From Thermosediminibacter litoriperuensis (GTDB taxonomy: Bacteria > Bacillota > Thermosediminibacteria > Thermosediminibacterales > Thermosediminibacteraceae), in contig NZ_VNHO01000007.1 of the NCBI RefSeq assembly GCF_008124715.1, positions 43,066-107,065 of the forward strand: a DNA stretch of 64,000 nucleotides, written 5' to 3'. The notes under the pieces were generated by a model. The model had not been told where the DNA came from, did not search any database, and saw nothing but the letters and a program-made list of their open reading frames with translations. Position numbers and translations under genes: made by a program. Positions 8,204-16,931 of this stretch are shown in pieces (the stretch's first letter is position 1; every line of letters starts with the position of its first letter).

Positions 8204-9502
8204 ATGGCCGAGATAGTAAGAATGCCCAAACTAGGTCTTACAATGACGGAAGGTACTATAATAAAATGGCTGAAAAAAGAGGGGGAAGAGGTAAAGCAGG
8301 GTGAACCTCTGCTGGAAATACAGACCGACAAGGTGAACCTGGAAGAAGAGGCGCCGGCTTCGGGGATTTTAAGGAAGATCTTGACCCCGGAAGGGTCGGT
8401 AGTGGCTGTGGGTCAAGAAATAGCAATAATCGGCGGCGAAAGCGAGCCCCTTCCGGAAATAGGGAAGCAAACAGGGGCGGAGGTAGAAGAGGTTGAGGTG
8501 GAACCCGAGCTCCCGGCGCCGGCACCGCAACCCGGCGAAAAAGTAAAGGCATCGCCGGCGGCTAAAAGGGTTGCCAGAGAATACGGCGTAGATTTGAGAT
8601 TGGTAACCCCCACCGGGCCTGATGGACGCGTGGTTGAAAAAGACGTGCTTGAATACGTAGAATCCAGGAAGGTGAAGGCAACACCGGTAGCCCGGAAAAT
8701 CGCAGAGGAAAAGGGCGTGGACCTGTCCCAAATCGGCAAGCCGGAAGGTGAGAGAATCACAAAGCAGGACGTTTTAGAAGCCCTGAAGTCGGCTTCGCTT
8801 GAACCGCAGGAAGAATACAGGGTAATTCCCTGGGCTGGAATGAGAAAGATAATTTCCGACAAAATGGCAAAGGTCAAGGCAGAAGTTCCTCACTTTTACC
8901 TTACACTGGAAGTTGACATGGGTAAGGTTCTGGAACTTCGAGAAAAACTTGCGCCGAAGATTCAGGAACTAAACGGTGTAAAATTATCGATAAACGACAT
9001 TCTCATAAAGGCGGCCGCCAGGGCTTTAGCGGAGTATCCCATGGTAAACAGCAGCGCTGGGGAAGAGGGTATTGTTGTAAAAAACCGCATAAATATCGGA
9101 TTGGCGGTGGCCCTGGAAAACGGGCTGATAGTTCCTGTGGTAAAGGATGCCGACAAAAAGGGCCTTGCTCAGATATCCAAAGAGACAGCGGAGTTAATAA
9201 AGAAAGCCAGAGAAGGCAGGTTGCTGCCCGATGATTACTGCGGTGGAACTTTTACCATATCAAATCTCGGGATGTACGATATAGAAGAGTTTTCGGCTAT
9301 AATAAATGCGCCGGAAAGTGCAATTCTGGCAGTAGGCAAGATCGCCAAAAAGCCTGTGGTAGTTGAAGACGAAATAGTCGTAAGACCTATGATGAAGCTA
9401 ACCTTGTCCTGCGATCACAGGGTGATAGACGGTGCCCTGGGGGCTAAATTCCTGCGCAGGATAAAACAACTGCTGGAGGATCCAATAGAAATGTTACTTT
9501 GA
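8204..9502 (+). CDS. pdhC: Dihydrolipoamide acyltransferase (E2) with two E3/E1-binding domains
   Basis: 432 residues. An N-terminal lipoyl domain (lipoylated Lys in QTDKVNLEEEAPASG, about residue 43) is followed by a proline-rich linker, then two consecutive peripheral-subunit-binding domains (about residues 118-152, SPAAKRVAREYGVDL; and about 160-195, TPVARKIAEEKGVDL), and a catalytic acyltransferase domain ending with the active-site SCDHRVIDGA motif. Most bacterial E2 proteins have a single binding domain, so the tandem pair is unusual. It forms the core of the complex encoded by this operon. Confidence 0.92.
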   Translation: MAEIVRMPKLGLTMTEGTIIKWLKKEGEEVKQGEPLLEIQTDKVNLEEEAPASGILRKILTPEGSVVAVGQEIAIIGGESEPLPEIGKQTGAEVEEVEVEPELPAPAPQPGEKVKASPAAKRVAREYGVDLRLVTPTGPDGRVVEKDVLEYVESRKVKATPVARKIAEEKGVDLSQIGKPEGERITKQDVLEALKSASLEPQEEYRVIPWAGMRKIISDKMAKVKAEVPHFYLTLEVDMGKVLELREKLAPKIQELNGVKLSINDILIKAAARALAEYPMVNSSAGEEGIVVKNRINIGLAVALENGLIVPVVKDADKKGLAQISKETAELIKKAREGRLLPDDYCGGTFTISNLGMYDIEEFSAIINAPESAILAVGKIAKKPVVVEDEIVVRPMMKLTLSCDHRVIDGALGAKFLRRIKQLLEDPIEMLL

Positions 9503-9532
9503 TATCAAGTTTTACAAGAGGAGCTGGTTGTC

Positions 9533-10915
9533 GTGCACTACGATATAGTCGTTATTGGGGGAGGCCCCGGGGGCTATGTATCTGCAATATACGCGGCTAA
9601 AAAAGGGGTAAGAGTGGGGCTTGTAGAGAAAAGAGACCTGGGTGGGACCTGCCTAAACCGTGGTTGCATACCCACTAAAGCTTTAAGCCACAGCGCTCAT
9701 ATTTATCAAAATCTGGAAAATGCGAGAAATTTCGGCATTCTGGCCGAAAATGTCAAGATTGACTGGCAACGTGCCCAGAGCCAAAAAGACGCTATAGTCA
9801 GAACTCTCGGCAAGGGCGTTGAAAACCTGTTAAAAGCCAACGGCGTATCGGTTTTCAGGGGCGAGGCGAAACTAGAAGATGAGAGGAGTATAAGAATACG
9901 TTACTCCGGGGGTCAACAGGTTATAACGGCGGACAACATAATCCTGGCTACCGGTTCAAAATCGGCTGTGATTCCCTTCCCCGGTCACGACCTTCCTGGT
10001 GTTATCACCAGTGAAGAAGCCCTTGCCTTAAGCAAAATACCCGATTCAATGCTCGTGATCGGCGGGGGAGTAATAGGCGTCGAAATGGCTTGCATATACG
10101 GTTCACTTGGTTCCAGAGTAACGATCGTGGAACTCCTCCCGCGGATACTCCCCCGGGCGGACGAAGAAATATCCTCCGAAATGAAAAAGATTCTAGAAAC
10201 CCGGGGAATAAAGGTCTTTACCGAAACCCGCTTGGAGTCCGTCGAAAAGGAAAAAGACCTTTTAAAGGTGAACATAACAACGTCTGACGGGCCCCGTTCT
10301 ATCGCAGTGGAAAAGGTACTGGTTGCCGTCGGAAGAAAACCGGATCTGGAAGCTTTTGCGGATTTGAAAATAAACCTGAACAATAGCGGGGTTATTGTAG
10401 ATGATTTTATGAGGACCAGCCTGAAAAATGTGTATGCCGTTGGCGATATAACGGGAAAATTTCAGCTGGCTCATGTGGCGGCCCATCAGGGTATCGTGGC
10501 GGCTGCCAACGCCCTCGGTGAAAATATAAAAATGGACTACAGGGCCGTGCCCAGCTGTATTTTTACAAATCCCGAAATAGCCCATGTGGGGCTGACGGAG
10601 CGGGAGGCCAGGGAAATTTACGGGGATGACATCAGGGTAGGCAGGTTTCCGTTTGTTGCCAGCGGCAGGGCTTTGACAATGGGCGAAAGCCGCGGTTTCG
10701 TTAAAGTTATCGCCGATTCCAGGTGGAACGAGATATTGGGGGTCCACATAATAGGGCCGGGAGCCACCGAGCTAATCGCTGAAGCTACGCTGGCTATAAG
10801 GCTTGAATGCACTGCAAAAGAGCTGGTGGATACCATTCATGCCCATCCGACCTTGTCTGAAACTCTTATGGAAGCTGCTATGGACCTTTTGGGAACACCG
10901 ATTCACAAGATGTAA
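9533..10915 (+). CDS. lpdA: Dihydrolipoyl dehydrogenase (E3)
   Basis: 460 residues. The FAD-binding GGGPGGYVSAI, the redox-active disulfide GGTCLNRGCIPTKAL (Cys about 40 and 45), the NAD-binding GGGVIGVEMACIYGSLG, the second FAD motif VYAVGDITG, and the catalytic HAHPTLSE near the C-terminus are all present. There is no N-terminal lipoyl domain. The GTG start follows GAGGAGCTGG. It reoxidises the lipoyl groups of the E2 encoded 30 bp upstream. Confidence 0.95.
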   Translation: MHYDIVVIGGGPGGYVSAIYAAKKGVRVGLVEKRDLGGTCLNRGCIPTKALSHSAHIYQNLENARNFGILAENVKIDWQRAQSQKDAIVRTLGKGVENLLKANGVSVFRGEAKLEDERSIRIRYSGGQQVITADNIILATGSKSAVIPFPGHDLPGVITSEEALALSKIPDSMLVIGGGVIGVEMACIYGSLGSRVTIVELLPRILPRADEEISSEMKKILETRGIKVFTETRLESVEKEKDLLKVNITTSDGPRSIAVEKVLVAVGRKPDLEAFADLKINLNNSGVIVDDFMRTSLKNVYAVGDITGKFQLAHVAAHQGIVAAANALGENIKMDYRAVPSCIFTNPEIAHVGLTEREAREIYGDDIRVGRFPFVASGRALTMGESRGFVKVIADSRWNEILGVHIIGPGATELIAEATLAIRLECTAKELVDTIHAHPTLSETLMEAAMDLLGTPIHKM

Positions 10916-11002
10916 TTGAAATCGATATTGATATTTTTTAATTTTCGAGGTATAGTTAAAAAAAAGATTTCATTTCTTTAAAAAGAGGAAGGGAGTTGCC
11001 CC

Positions 11003-11317
11003 ATGACCTCTAAGATGGAGGCCGAACTCTTTTGCCTTCATTGCAATAAGGACACGCCCCACGTGGTCACTTACGCGGGGAAAATCTTAAAAAGTATTAA
11101 ATGCGAGGAGTGCGGGAACGAAATCGAAATTAAGCGGGAAAAGCTCCTGGAAAATTATGCAGCTGAGTTTATCGAGAGAATTCTCACAAAACCCTACCGC
11201 ATGACTAGAGAAGTGGAAAAGGATATAACCAAGTTCATACTTTCGCTGCCGATAAGGATTATAACCAAGCCTTACAGGATTGTTAAAGAAGTAGAAGATA
11301 TATTAAAAAAAGATTGA
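11003..11317 (+). CDS. Small zinc-ribbon protein of unknown function
   Basis: 104 residues with two Cys pairs (CLHC ... CEEC, about residues 12-39) in a zinc-ribbon-like layout, then a basic tail with a repeated KPYR motif (ILTKPYRMTREVEKDI; IITKPYRIVKEVEDIL). Similar short proteins in thermophilic clostridia are annotated only as bh protein. It sits between the dehydrogenase operon and ptsI with a good GGAAGGGAG site. The repeated tail suggests binding to nucleic acid or another protein, but nothing more can be said. Confidence 0.7.
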   Translation: MTSKMEAELFCLHCNKDTPHVVTYAGKILKSIKCEECGNEIEIKREKLLENYAAEFIERILTKPYRMTREVEKDITKFILSLPIRIITKPYRIVKEVEDILKKD

Positions 11318-11346
11318 GAAAAGATGAAAATAAACGGAGGGGTAAA

Positions 11347-13071
11347 ATGTATCAGGGGATCGCGGCTTCGCCAGGTATCGAAATAGGAAAGGCTTTTGTG
11401 CTCAAAGAGAACGAAATTGTTATAGAGACCGCTAATATCACCGAAGATAAGATACCCGTAGAAATAGAGCGGTTCGAGGGGGCCATGACAAAATCAAGAG
11501 AGCAGCTGGTGAAGGTTAAGGAAAAGGCCGAAAAGGAGCTCGGCCCGGATAAAGCGCAGATTTTCGATGCACACATTATGGTTCTGGACGACCCGATCTT
11601 TGTTGAGGAAATAAGAGAGAAAATAAGGAGCGAGAGGATAACCGCGGCAAACGCGGTACACCAGGTAGTTGAAAAGTACGTGGGCATGTTTGAAAACATG
11701 GAGGACGAATACCTTAAGGAACGGGCTGCTGATATAAAAGATGTGGGGGACAGGATTTTAAAGAACATACTAGGCGTTCCGATCCAATCCCTGGCGGATT
11801 TAAGCGAAGACGTAATTGTGATTGCAAAGGATTTGACCCCCTCTAATACGGCCCAGATGGATAAAGAAAAGGTGAAAGCCTTTGCGACAGATATGGGGGG
11901 CAGAACGTCTCATACGGCGATCATGGCCAGGTCATTAGAGATACCGGCTGTCGTCGGCCTGGGATTCCTTTCAAAAGAGGTCAATGACGGTGATACTGTA
12001 ATAGTCGACGGCAACAAGGGCGTCGTCTACGTGAACCCCGATGAGGAGACCCTGCGGCGGTATCACACCCTGAGATTCGATTATATAAGGTACAGGGAAG
12101 AATTGAAAAAACTCAGAGATCTTCCCGCCGAGACCAGGGACGGGGCAAAAAAGGTTGAACTTTCGGCTAATATCGGTACTCCGAAGGATGTCAAAGGTGC
12201 CCTGGAAAACGGAGCTGAGGGTATAGGTCTTTACCGGACCGAATTTCTGTATATGGACCGGGAAAACCTCCCCGATGAGGAAGAGCAGTTCCAGGCCTAC
12301 AAGCAGGTGGTGGAGGCAATGAACCCCAGGCCTGTTATAATAAGAACCCTGGACATCGGCGGAGACAAAAGGCTGCCCTGCCTTGACATGCCGGAAGAAT
12401 TGAACCCATTCCTGGGGTGGCGAGCAATCCGCATGTGTCTGGATACGCCGCAGATACTCAAAGTCCAGTTAAAAGCCATCCTGAGGGCCAGCCATTACGG
12501 TAATGTAAAAATAATGTACCCGATGATATCGAGCCTTGCTGAAATAAGAAAGGCAAACGCGATTTTGGAAGAGGCTAAAAACGAGCTCAGGCAGCAGGGC
12601 ATACCGTTTGATGAAAACCTGGAAGTCGGCATCATGGTGGAGATTCCTTCGGTTGCCGTTACCGCTGACATACTTGCCAGGGAAGTGGATTTCTTCAGTA
12701 TAGGCACCAATGATCTAATTCAGTACACCCTAGCGGTGGATAGAATGAACGAGAAAATAGCCCACCTGTACGAACCTTTCCACCCTGCCGTACTCAGGTT
12801 GATAAAAAACGTCATCGACGCATCCCATAGAGCGGGAAAATGGACGGGCATGTGCGGAGAAATGGCGGGAGACCCCCTCGCTGCTCCCATACTGCTGGGC
12901 ATGGGCCTTGACGAATTTTCCATGAGCGCCACTTCGATATCCCAGGTTAAGAAAGTGATAAGGTCCCTGACGTACGAACAGGCGAAGCAAATTGCAGCGA
13001 AAGCCCTTGAAATGGAAAGCCCCGAAGAAATAAAGAAAATGCTTCATGAAGTCCTGGAAGAAATTAAATAA
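11347..13071 (+). CDS. ptsI: Phosphoenolpyruvate-protein phosphotransferase (PTS enzyme I)
   Basis: 574 residues. It starts YQGIAASPGIEIGKAFVL, has the phosphorylated histidine in GGRTSHTAIMAR (about residue 192) and the C-terminal PEP-binding barrel with GIGLYRTEFLYMDR, RTLDIGGDKRLPC, MVEIPSVAV, FFSIGTNDLIQYTLAVDR and GMCGEMAGD. I chose the ATG at 11347 behind ACGGAGGGG; an in-frame ATG at 11314 overlaps the previous gene. It starts the phosphorelay for PTS transporters including the glucitol-type system upstream. No HPr gene is adjacent. Confidence 0.95.
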   Translation: MYQGIAASPGIEIGKAFVLKENEIVIETANITEDKIPVEIERFEGAMTKSREQLVKVKEKAEKELGPDKAQIFDAHIMVLDDPIFVEEIREKIRSERITAANAVHQVVEKYVGMFENMEDEYLKERAADIKDVGDRILKNILGVPIQSLADLSEDVIVIAKDLTPSNTAQMDKEKVKAFATDMGGRTSHTAIMARSLEIPAVVGLGFLSKEVNDGDTVIVDGNKGVVYVNPDEETLRRYHTLRFDYIRYREELKKLRDLPAETRDGAKKVELSANIGTPKDVKGALENGAEGIGLYRTEFLYMDRENLPDEEEQFQAYKQVVEAMNPRPVIIRTLDIGGDKRLPCLDMPEELNPFLGWRAIRMCLDTPQILKVQLKAILRASHYGNVKIMYPMISSLAEIRKANAILEEAKNELRQQGIPFDENLEVGIMVEIPSVAVTADILAREVDFFSIGTNDLIQYTLAVDRMNEKIAHLYEPFHPAVLRLIKNVIDASHRAGKWTGMCGEMAGDPLAAPILLGMGLDEFSMSATSISQVKKVIRSLTYEQAKQIAAKALEMESPEEIKKMLHEVLEEIK

Positions 13072-13127
13072 CTTGTCTGGTCTCAGGTTTTGAAGTATAA
13101 TATAAGAAAGCGAAAAGTGAATAACCG

Positions 13128-13315
13128 CCGACAGGTACCCTTGGGGTTTAAAAGGGAATCAGGTGCAAATCCTGAGCGGTCCCGCCACTGTAACCGGGGA
13201 TAAACTGCTGGCCACTGGGAGAAATCCTGGGAAGGCGCAGGGAAGATGAGCCGGAAGCCAGGAGACCTGCCTGCCGGTCGCTGTACGAAGCCTTCGGAGG
13301 AAAGGGGGAGTACTC
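13128..13315 (+). promoter_or_regulatory. Cobalamin (adenosylcobalamin) riboswitch
   Basis: The leader contains the conserved B12-box elements in order: CGACAGGTACCC, GAATCAGGTGCAAATCCTGAGCGGTCCCGCCACTG (13156-13190) and the 3' block GAAGCCAGGAGACCTGCCTG. It stands in front of the corrinoid uptake and assembly operon. A terminator hairpin immediately follows, so it most likely represses the operon by premature termination when cobalamin is abundant. Confidence 0.95.
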
Positions 13316-13331
13316 TTATTCAACGGATCTT

Positions 13332-13370
13332 ACCCGGCTTTGCGAGATGAAGGCCGGGTTTATTTTTTTA
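13332..13370 (+). terminator. Riboswitch-controlled terminator
   Basis: ACCCGGC ... GCCGGGT followed by TTATTTTTTTA lies between the B12 riboswitch and the start of btuF, as expected of a transcription OFF-switch. Confidence 0.8.
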
Positions 13371-13388
13371 GGCAAAGGAGGCACGGGA

Positions 13389-14336
13389 ATGAAAGTTAAA
13401 TTTTATAATATGATCACTATTATCTTGCTCGTGACCCTCGCTACCGCACTAACGTCCTGCGGCTCAAAAACCGGAACAGACACCAAAGCTGATTATAAAA
13501 ATACATATCCCATTAATGTGAAAGACCAAATGGGAAGAGAGATAGTCATTGAAAAGGAACCGGATCGTATCGTATCCCTTGCTCCTAGCAATACTGAAAT
13601 CCTTTTTGCTCTGGGTTTAGGCGATAAAGTCGTAGGCGTTACCAATTACTGCGATTATCCTGAAGAAGCAAAGAAAAAAGAAAAAATAGGCGGTTTCGCC
13701 GACCCTAATATGGAAAAGCTGATTTCTTTAAAACCTGACCTGGTTCTCGCTACTATTATGCATGAAAAACCGGTCAGAAAACTGGAAGAACTAAAAATCC
13801 CGGTAATTGTTCTAAACCCTCAAAGTATCGACGATGTCTTTAGCACTATAGAGCTTATCGGGAGAGCGACCAACAAGAACCAGCAGGCCGAGGAACTGAT
13901 ATCCACTCTTAAAAATAGAATAAAGGCCGTTGAGGATAGGGTCTCTACGATACCCGCCGATAAAAGACCCCAGGTCTTTTACGAACTGTGGCCATCGCCC
14001 CTCACTACCGCAGGACCAGGAACCTTCGTGCACGACCTTATAGAAAAAGCTGGGGGGCGGAATATTGCCGCCGATGCGGGGAAAGCATATCCGGAATACA
14101 GCCAGGAGATGGTAATTGACAAAAATCCGGATATAATAATATTTTCCCATCACTACAGCAGCAATCAATCAAAAGAAGATATAATTAACCGCCCCGGCTG
14201 GAAAAACATAAAAGCCATCAAAGAGGGCAGGGTTTTTTACGTGGATGAAAACATAGTTCAGCGTCCCACCCCAAGGCTTGTCGACGGTCTGGAACAGTTT
14301 GCAAAGATAATTCACCCCGAAATTTTTAAAGATTGA
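13389..14336 (+). CDS. btuF: Cobalamin/corrinoid ABC transporter substrate-binding lipoprotein
   Basis: About 315 residues. A signal peptide ends in a lipobox (LTSC, about residue 21), so the protein is membrane-anchored. The class III periplasmic-binding fold shows RIVSLAPSNTEILFALGLGDKVVGVTNYCDYP and KPDLVLA. ATG 13389 is preceded by AAAGGAGG; an upstream in-frame ATG at 13347 lies inside the terminator. The B12 riboswitch and cobalamin genes downstream make corrinoid the probable ligand rather than iron siderophore. Confidence 0.88.
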   Translation: MKVKFYNMITIILLVTLATALTSCGSKTGTDTKADYKNTYPINVKDQMGREIVIEKEPDRIVSLAPSNTEILFALGLGDKVVGVTNYCDYPEEAKKKEKIGGFADPNMEKLISLKPDLVLATIMHEKPVRKLEELKIPVIVLNPQSIDDVFSTIELIGRATNKNQQAEELISTLKNRIKAVEDRVSTIPADKRPQVFYELWPSPLTTAGPGTFVHDLIEKAGGRNIAADAGKAYPEYSQEMVIDKNPDIIIFSHHYSSNQSKEDIINRPGWKNIKAIKEGRVFYVDENIVQRPTPRLVDGLEQFAKIIHPEIFKD

Positions 14337-14349
14337 CGGGGGTTGTAGG

Positions 14350-15396
14350 ATGGACCTAAAAAACAAGGGCACGAAAATATACGCCCTGTTGCTGGTATTG
14401 ATACTTCTTGGAAGTTTCGCATCGCTGGGAACAGGGGCGGTAAACGTACCGCTGTCAAAAACCTTAAAAATAATGGCGAGTCAAATTCCCGGTATTGGTG
14501 CCGGAGTCGTTTCCGACTGGTCGCCTTCTCAGGAAGTAATAATACTGAATCTGAGACTTCCAAGGATAATACTGGCTTTTCTCATAGGAGCGGAACTATC
14601 TGCAGCCGGGGTCATTTATCAGGGCATATTTCGCAACCCGCTGGCTGACCCCTATATCATCGGCGCTTCCGCCGGTGCTTCACTGGGTGCGGCCCTGGCC
14701 ATATTGCTATTTCAGGGAGTAAAAGTTATTGGTGTGGGGTCCGTGCCCTTTTTTGCCTTCCTTGGGGCCCTTTTAACTGTAATTATAGTCTACGTCATAG
14801 CCGGGATTGCTGGAAGGACCAATTCTCATACCCTTCTGCTGGCCGGTATCGCGGTAAGCAGTTTTATTTCCGCCCTGGTGTCCTTTCTGATGTACTTCAG
14901 TGATCAAAAGCTCCAGCATATTTACTTCTGGCTGCTCGGGAGTTTTTCCTCTCAGGGGTGGAAGGAGGTTTACCTGAATCTTCCTTACGGCATCCTGGGG
15001 TTTCTCCTGGGCATGTGGAATTTAAGGTCGCTCAATATACTTCAGCTGGGCGAGGACACAGCCTTTTTCACCGGGGTCGATGTAGAATTGCTGAAAAGAT
15101 TGAGCTTGGCCGCTGCCTCGTTGTTGACCGCTTCTGCTGTAGCGGTGAGCGGTATCATCGGGTTCGTGGGACTCATTATCCCTCATATAATGAGAATGCT
15201 GGCAGGACCCGATCACCGAAGGCTTTATCCGATGTCAGCCCTGGCCGGCGGGCTGTACCTGATGCTCGCCGATACGGTTTCAAGGATGGTTATAGCGCCT
15301 ACAGAGCTGCCCGTAGGGATTCTGACAGCCCTTTTCGGGGGGCCGTTTTTCCTGTACCTGCTCTTGAAAAAAAGTAAAAGAGATTACAGGCTGTAA
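14350..15396 (+). CDS. btuC: Cobalamin/corrinoid ABC transporter permease
   Basis: 348 residues, FecCD/BtuC family, about ten membrane segments, with LRLPRIILAFLIGAELSAAGVIYQGIFRNPLADPYIIGASAGASLGAALA and GIIGFVGLIIPHIMRMLAGPDHRRLYPMSALAGG. It partners with the lipoprotein encoded 13 bp upstream. The ATPase subunit normally found next is absent; cobU follows directly. Confidence 0.9.
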   Translation: MDLKNKGTKIYALLLVLILLGSFASLGTGAVNVPLSKTLKIMASQIPGIGAGVVSDWSPSQEVIILNLRLPRIILAFLIGAELSAAGVIYQGIFRNPLADPYIIGASAGASLGAALAILLFQGVKVIGVGSVPFFAFLGALLTVIIVYVIAGIAGRTNSHTLLLAGIAVSSFISALVSFLMYFSDQKLQHIYFWLLGSFSSQGWKEVYLNLPYGILGFLLGMWNLRSLNILQLGEDTAFFTGVDVELLKRLSLAAASLLTASAVAVSGIIGFVGLIIPHIMRMLAGPDHRRLYPMSALAGGLYLMLADTVSRMVIAPTELPVGILTALFGGPFFLYLLLKKSKRDYRL

Positions 15397-15422
15397 AGCT
15401 GAATAACGGGAGATGACGGAAC

Positions 15423-15980
15423 TTGGGTATCGTTTTTATCACTGGAGGAGCCCGTAGCGGGAAAAGCCGGTTTGCAGAAAAAAAAGCCCGGGAGGCGGGG
15501 AATAGAGTGGTTTACATAGCTACCGCCCAGGCGCTGGATGAAGAAATGGCCCATCGAATATCCGTGCACAGACAAAGGAGGCCTGGAACCTGGAAGACTA
15601 TCGAAGAGCCCCGGCATCTATCCAGGGTTTTAAACGAGATAAGCAAGGATGCGGATATTTCCGAATACGATGCGGTGCTCATAGATTGCATGGCTCTACT
15701 GACATCCAACTGGGTCTGTTCTGCAGAAATCGGAGAAATAAAACAGCAGGAGGCTTTAAGGAAAGCTCTGCTCCAGGAGATTGAAAACACCATCAGTGCC
15801 GCCAGGGTTTTGGAAAAGAAGGTGATTATCGTATCCAACGAAGTCGGGTTGGGCCTGGTGCCGGAGTATCCTCTGGGAAGAATTTACAGGGACCTGCTCG
15901 GCGAAATAAATCAGATACTGGCAGCGGCTGCCGATGAGGTATATTTTCTCGTTTCGGGCATACCTATAAAGTTGAAGTGA
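15423..15980 (+). CDS. cobU: Adenosylcobinamide kinase / adenosylcobinamide-phosphate guanylyltransferase
   Basis: 185 residues with the P-loop GGARSGKSRFAE, the catalytic-histidine region HRQRRPGTWKTIEEP, and VSNEVGLGLVPEYPLGRIYRDLLGEINQ. It phosphorylates adenosylcobinamide and attaches GMP, giving AdoCbi-GDP, the acceptor for CobS. It starts with TTG at 15423. The stop overlaps the GTG that could start the next frame. Confidence 0.94.
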   Translation: MGIVFITGGARSGKSRFAEKKAREAGNRVVYIATAQALDEEMAHRISVHRQRRPGTWKTIEEPRHLSRVLNEISKDADISEYDAVLIDCMALLTSNWVCSAEIGEIKQQEALRKALLQEIENTISAARVLEKKVIIVSNEVGLGLVPEYPLGRIYRDLLGEINQILAAAADEVYFLVSGIPIKLK

Positions 15981-16009
15981 TTCTCACAAGTGGATCAGGG
16001 GGGAGAGAA

Positions 16010-16912
16010 TTGGTCGGTGAAGCCCGCTGTCCCGGTAGCTGCGGCGAGATAGTTCAGGGGGCTATAGGCGGCCGCAATTTTCTCATTACCTGCCCTATAA
16101 CCTTGTACTCAACGGCCCGGGTGGAGTTAATACAGCACCGGGGCGAGAACAAGCCTACTGTAAATTCTGCCGGCATGATGGAGTCCTGGCAAAAAACCCG
16201 GAAGGCCGTAAGAAAACTTCTGGATTATTATGGCTTTTATGAATTGGATTTTGATATCCGCATAGTATCACAAATCCCGGTGGGAAAGGGGCTTTCCTCC
16301 AGTACGGCGGATATCACCGCCGCGTGTCTTGCCGTTGCCAGGGCACTCGATAAACCTATATCGCCCGACCTGATCGCGGACATAGCCCTGTCCATCGAAC
16401 CGAGCGATGGCGTCATGTACAGAGGATCAGTAATTTTCGACCACGTGCACGGAACCTGGAGGGAGAGCCTGGGGGAATTGCCCGATATGGACATTTATAT
16501 AGTTGATCCGGGAGAAGTGGTAGATACTGAGTCGTTTAACAGCCGGCGAGATCTGGACGAATTGAACAGAAAAAAAGAAAATATCGTGGAAGAGGCTTTG
16601 TATATGACTCGGGAGGCATTTAGAAAAAAGGATATTGGACTGTTGGGAAAGGCTATGATGAAAAGCGCCGTAGCTCACCAGCAGATCCTTTACAAGCCTC
16701 ATCTAGAGCATCTCATAAATTTAAGCCGAAAGCACGGTGCCATCGGCGTTAATGTAGCCCATAGCGGATCGGCCGTAGGAGTATTCTTCGAAAAGGATCG
16801 CGCTCCGGAGAGCAGCTTTTTTGAAGACTTGAGGCGCATCATGGACGGCTTCGGAAAGGAATACAGGATTATAAAAACCGGCATAGATAATTTGGGGCCG
16901 CGGATTTTGTGA
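16010..16912 (+). CDS. pduX: L-threonine kinase of cobalamin biosynthesis (PduX-type GHMP kinase)
   Basis: About 300 residues, GHMP-kinase family: EARCPGSCGEIVQGAIGGRNFLITCP at the N-terminus and the ATP-binding PVGKGLSSSTADI. It makes L-threonine O-3-phosphate for CobD, encoded directly downstream. I prefer the TTG at 16010, placed 4-5 bp behind AGGGGGGAGAG; a GTG at 15977 overlapping the cobU stop is in frame but has no such site. Confidence 0.88.
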   Translation: MVGEARCPGSCGEIVQGAIGGRNFLITCPITLYSTARVELIQHRGENKPTVNSAGMMESWQKTRKAVRKLLDYYGFYELDFDIRIVSQIPVGKGLSSSTADITAACLAVARALDKPISPDLIADIALSIEPSDGVMYRGSVIFDHVHGTWRESLGELPDMDIYIVDPGEVVDTESFNSRRDLDELNRKKENIVEEALYMTREAFRKKDIGLLGKAMMKSAVAHQQILYKPHLEHLINLSRKHGAIGVNVAHSGSAVGVFFEKDRAPESSFFEDLRRIMDGFGKEYRIIKTGIDNLGPRIL

Positions 16913-16931
16913 AGCGGGCGGGGGTGTAAAA

